Source: Janthinobacterium sp. GW458P
GTDB taxonomy: Bacteria; Pseudomonadota; Gammaproteobacteria; Burkholderiales; Burkholderiaceae_D
Assembly (NCBI RefSeq): GCF_002127585.1
Contig: NZ_NEGZ01000008.1
Span: 15,795 to 79,794, forward strand
DNA: 64,000 nucleotides
Direction of reading: 5' to 3'
Shown here: positions 62,402 to 64,000 of the stretch, piece by piece
How the letters are laid out: the number at the start of each line of letters is the position of its first letter
Position numbering within the stretch: position 1 is the stretch's first letter
Made by a program: the position numbers and the translations under genes
The notes under the pieces: generated by a model
Told to the model about the DNA's origin: nothing
The model's database searches: none
Seen by the model: only the letters and a program-made list of their open reading frames with translations

Positions 62402-63478
62402 ATGTCCAAGAAACTATTGTGCGCCGCCGTCTGCAGTGTTGTTTTGATGCCCGTCATGGCTGCCGCACCGGCCACCGTTCCGCTGAACGTCGGCTTCGTG
62501 TACATCAGCCCCATCGGCGACGCTGGCTGGACCACCCAGCACGACCTGGCCCGCAAGGAAATGGAAAAGGCGCTGGGCAACAAGATCAGCACCCGGTTCG
62601 TGGAAAACGTGCCGGAGAGCGCCGATGCCGAGCGCGTGATCCGCGACCTGGCGCAGACGGGCAGCAAGCTGGTCATCACGACCTCGTTCGGCTACATGAA
62701 TCCCACCTTGAAAGTGGCGAAACAATTTCCTAATGTGAAGTTCATCCATTTGACGGGCTACAAGACGGCGCCCAACGTGGCCAACACGAATGCGCGTTTC
62801 TACGAAGGCCGCTACCTGGCCGGCGTGCTGGCAGGCAAGATGAGCAAGACCCACGTGGCCGGCTACGTGGCGGCGTTTCCCATCCCGGAAGTGTTGCAGG
62901 GAGTTAACGCTTTCACGCGCGGCATGCGCAGCGTCGACCCCAAGGCGGAAGTGAAAGTGGTGTGGGTCAATAGCTGGTTCGATCCGGGCAAGGAACGCGA
63001 CGCGGCCATCACCCTGATCGGCCAGGGCGCCGACGTGGTCACCCACCACACGGACTCGACGGCCGTGGTGCAGGCAGCGGAAGAGAAGGGCAAGTATGCG
63101 ATCGCCTACCACTCGGACATGAAAAAGTACGGACCGAAGGCGCAGCTGGCCGCCGTCACCCACCATTGGGGCGAGTACTACACGAAGCAGGCACAGGCCG
63201 TGCTGGACGGCACGTGGAAGTCCAGCAGCACCTGGGGCGGCATCAAGGATGGCATGGTCAAGCTGGAAGGCATCAATGCGGCCGTGCCGGCGGACGTGAA
63301 ACAGTTCGTATTGGCGCGTGAGAAAGACTTGGTTGCAGGAAAACTCAATCCTTTCAGCGCGCCCATCAAGGATAACGACGGCAAAGTGCGGCTGGACAAG
63401 GGTGTGCTGGACGATGCGGCGCTGACGAAGATGGATTATTTTGTCGAAGGCGTGGCGGGTAAAGTTTCCGGAAAGTAA
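62402..63478 (+). CDS. BMP-family periplasmic substrate-binding protein
   Basis: A 358-residue exported protein of the basic membrane protein (PnrA/BmpA) family. The signal peptide is LLCAAVCSVVLMPVMAAA with no lipobox Cys, so it is soluble in the periplasm. It has VGFVYISPIGDAGWTTQHDL, ITTSFGYMNPTLKVAKQFPN, FYEGRYLAGVLAGKMSKT, VNSWFDPGKERDAA and DVVTHHTDSTA. Family members bind purine nucleosides. The gene closes the four-gene operon. The frame is open far upstream inside the permease, but the signal peptide fixes the start at ATG 62402 after AAGGAAAA. Confidence 0.93.
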   Translation: MSKKLLCAAVCSVVLMPVMAAAPATVPLNVGFVYISPIGDAGWTTQHDLARKEMEKALGNKISTRFVENVPESADAERVIRDLAQTGSKLVITTSFGYMNPTLKVAKQFPNVKFIHLTGYKTAPNVANTNARFYEGRYLAGVLAGKMSKTHVAGYVAAFPIPEVLQGVNAFTRGMRSVDPKAEVKVVWVNSWFDPGKERDAAITLIGQGADVVTHHTDSTAVVQAAEEKGKYAIAYHSDMKKYGPKAQLAAVTHHWGEYYTKQAQAVLDGTWKSSSTWGGIKDGMVKLEGINAAVPADVKQFVLAREKDLVAGKLNPFSAPIKDNDGKVRLDKGVLDDAALTKMDYFVEGVAGKVSGK

Positions 63479-63524
63479 TAGGGTTGCGTATAAACTTGCT
63501 GTAATATTGCCGGAAACGGGAGCC

Positions 63525-63548
63525 GGGCCGGGAGCGCATTCCCGGCCC
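63525..63548 (+). terminator. GC-rich hairpin after the nucleoside ABC operon
   Basis: GGGCCGGGA (63525-63533) and TCCCGGCCC (63540-63548) with a six-base loop, 47 bases after the last stop. No T-run follows, so it is a weak terminator or a leader hairpin of the HDOD gene. Confidence 0.5.
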
Positions 63549-63593
63549 ATCCACACAGCAAGGCCAGCATTGGCCCGTAACGGAGACAGCATC

Positions 63594-64000
63594 ATGGATA
63601 GACTGGAAGTATTCAAGATTATCGCGCTGCAAGCGAGCAAGGGCGAGCTGACCTTCCCCGCCAACGTCAAGGCCACCTTGAAGTTGCAGGAAGCGCTCGA
63701 TGACCCCGAATGCCATATCGAGGCGGCCGCCCGCATGGTCATGGCCGAGCCCCTGCTGTCGGCGCGGGTCGTGGCCTTGGCCAATTCGGCCGCCTACAAC
63801 CGTTCCGGCAATGAAATCGCCAATGTGCGCGCAGCCGTCTCGCGCCTGGGCTTTGCCACCTTGAAATCGATGGTGGCGTCCGTCATCGTGCGCCAGCTGG
63901 GCAGCCAGATCACGGACCCGCAATTGCGCGCCAAGGCGGCCAGGCTGTGGGAACACACGGCCCACGTGGCCGCGCTGAGCCAGGTCATCGCCAGAAAAGT
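63594..64000 (+). CDS. HDOD-domain protein (3' end outside window)
   Basis: The first 135 residues of an HDOD protein, cut by the window edge. The domain is seen in FPANVKATLKLQEALDDPEC, EAAARMVMAEPLLSARVVAL, ANSAAYNRSG and VRAAVSRLGFATLKSMVASV. HDOD domains are non-catalytic relatives of HD phosphohydrolases and take part in signalling and motility control. The ATG at 63594 follows GGAGA. The C-terminal part cannot be judged. Confidence 0.88.
   Translation, partial: MDRLEVFKIIALQASKGELTFPANVKATLKLQEALDDPECHIEAAARMVMAEPLLSARVVALANSAAYNRSGNEIANVRAAVSRLGFATLKSMVASVIVRQLGSQITDPQLRAKAARLWEHTAHVAALSQVIARK

Overview
The window is a GC-rich bacterial chromosome segment. The coding style and gene content fit a betaproteobacterium of the family Oxalobacteraceae (Janthinobacterium, Massilia or Duganella type). 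The clues are a class I fumarase next to glutamate racemase, a PEP-CTERM exported protein, three TonB-dependent receptors, a class A beta-lactamase, T6SS genes, and short GGGGTC...GACCCC palindromes. This placement is inferred from gene families, not from a search.

Layout. 1-10.4 kb is mostly core: a PEP-CTERM protein (cut by the left edge), a Fur-box-preceded TonB receptor, a stand-alone receiver protein, a HigBA-type toxin-antitoxin pair with a frameshift in both genes, tRNA-His, murI, class I fumarase, a YqhA-family membrane protein and acetyl-CoA synthetase. tRNA-Ser(GGA) at 10690-10780 is followed by a tyrosine integrase and a roughly 10.6 kb accessory island ending near 21.4 kb. Its cargo is an AlpA regulator, an integrase-like fragment, a repeat-rich non-coding stretch, a four-gene cyclic-nucleotide defence cluster, and an AT-rich pair of unrecognised genes (18303-21059).

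The defence cluster is the highlight. Read on the minus strand it has two translationally coupled pairs: a 2TM-beta-barrel effector (Cap15-like) with a CD-NTase, which is a minimal CBASS, and then a minimal CRISPR polymerase (mCpol) with a second 2TM-beta-barrel effector, which is the architecture called Panoptes. CBASS makes a cyclic nucleotide that triggers its effector. In Panoptes, mCpol constantly makes a nucleotide that holds its effector off, so phage proteins that soak up or destroy CBASS signals release it. This island therefore seems to carry a defence and the guard against its inhibitors side by side, with related effectors.

21.5-38 kb is core and variable material: a BPSL0067/STY0301-type amidase effector and immunity pair, isocitrate lyase, a SUKH protein, an MFS transporter, an SDR lacking its catalytic Tyr, several unknown proteins, a MarR-GNAT fusion, TetR, hydrolases, a TonB receptor, a secreted esterase and a zincin-like lipoprotein. 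38-45 kb has a class A beta-lactamase overlapping the end of a multi-PAS hybrid histidine kinase gene, another TonB receptor and gluQ. 45.5-57.5 kb is a minus-strand type VI secretion cluster (tssF, tssG, vgrG, DUF2169 adaptor, Rhs toxin, AT-rich immunity gene) without the rest of the apparatus. 57.6-63.5 kb holds a Tsx/OmpK-like outer-membrane channel divergent from a BMP-type nucleoside ABC transporter, together a plausible route for nucleosides across both membranes. An HDOD-domain gene runs off the right edge.
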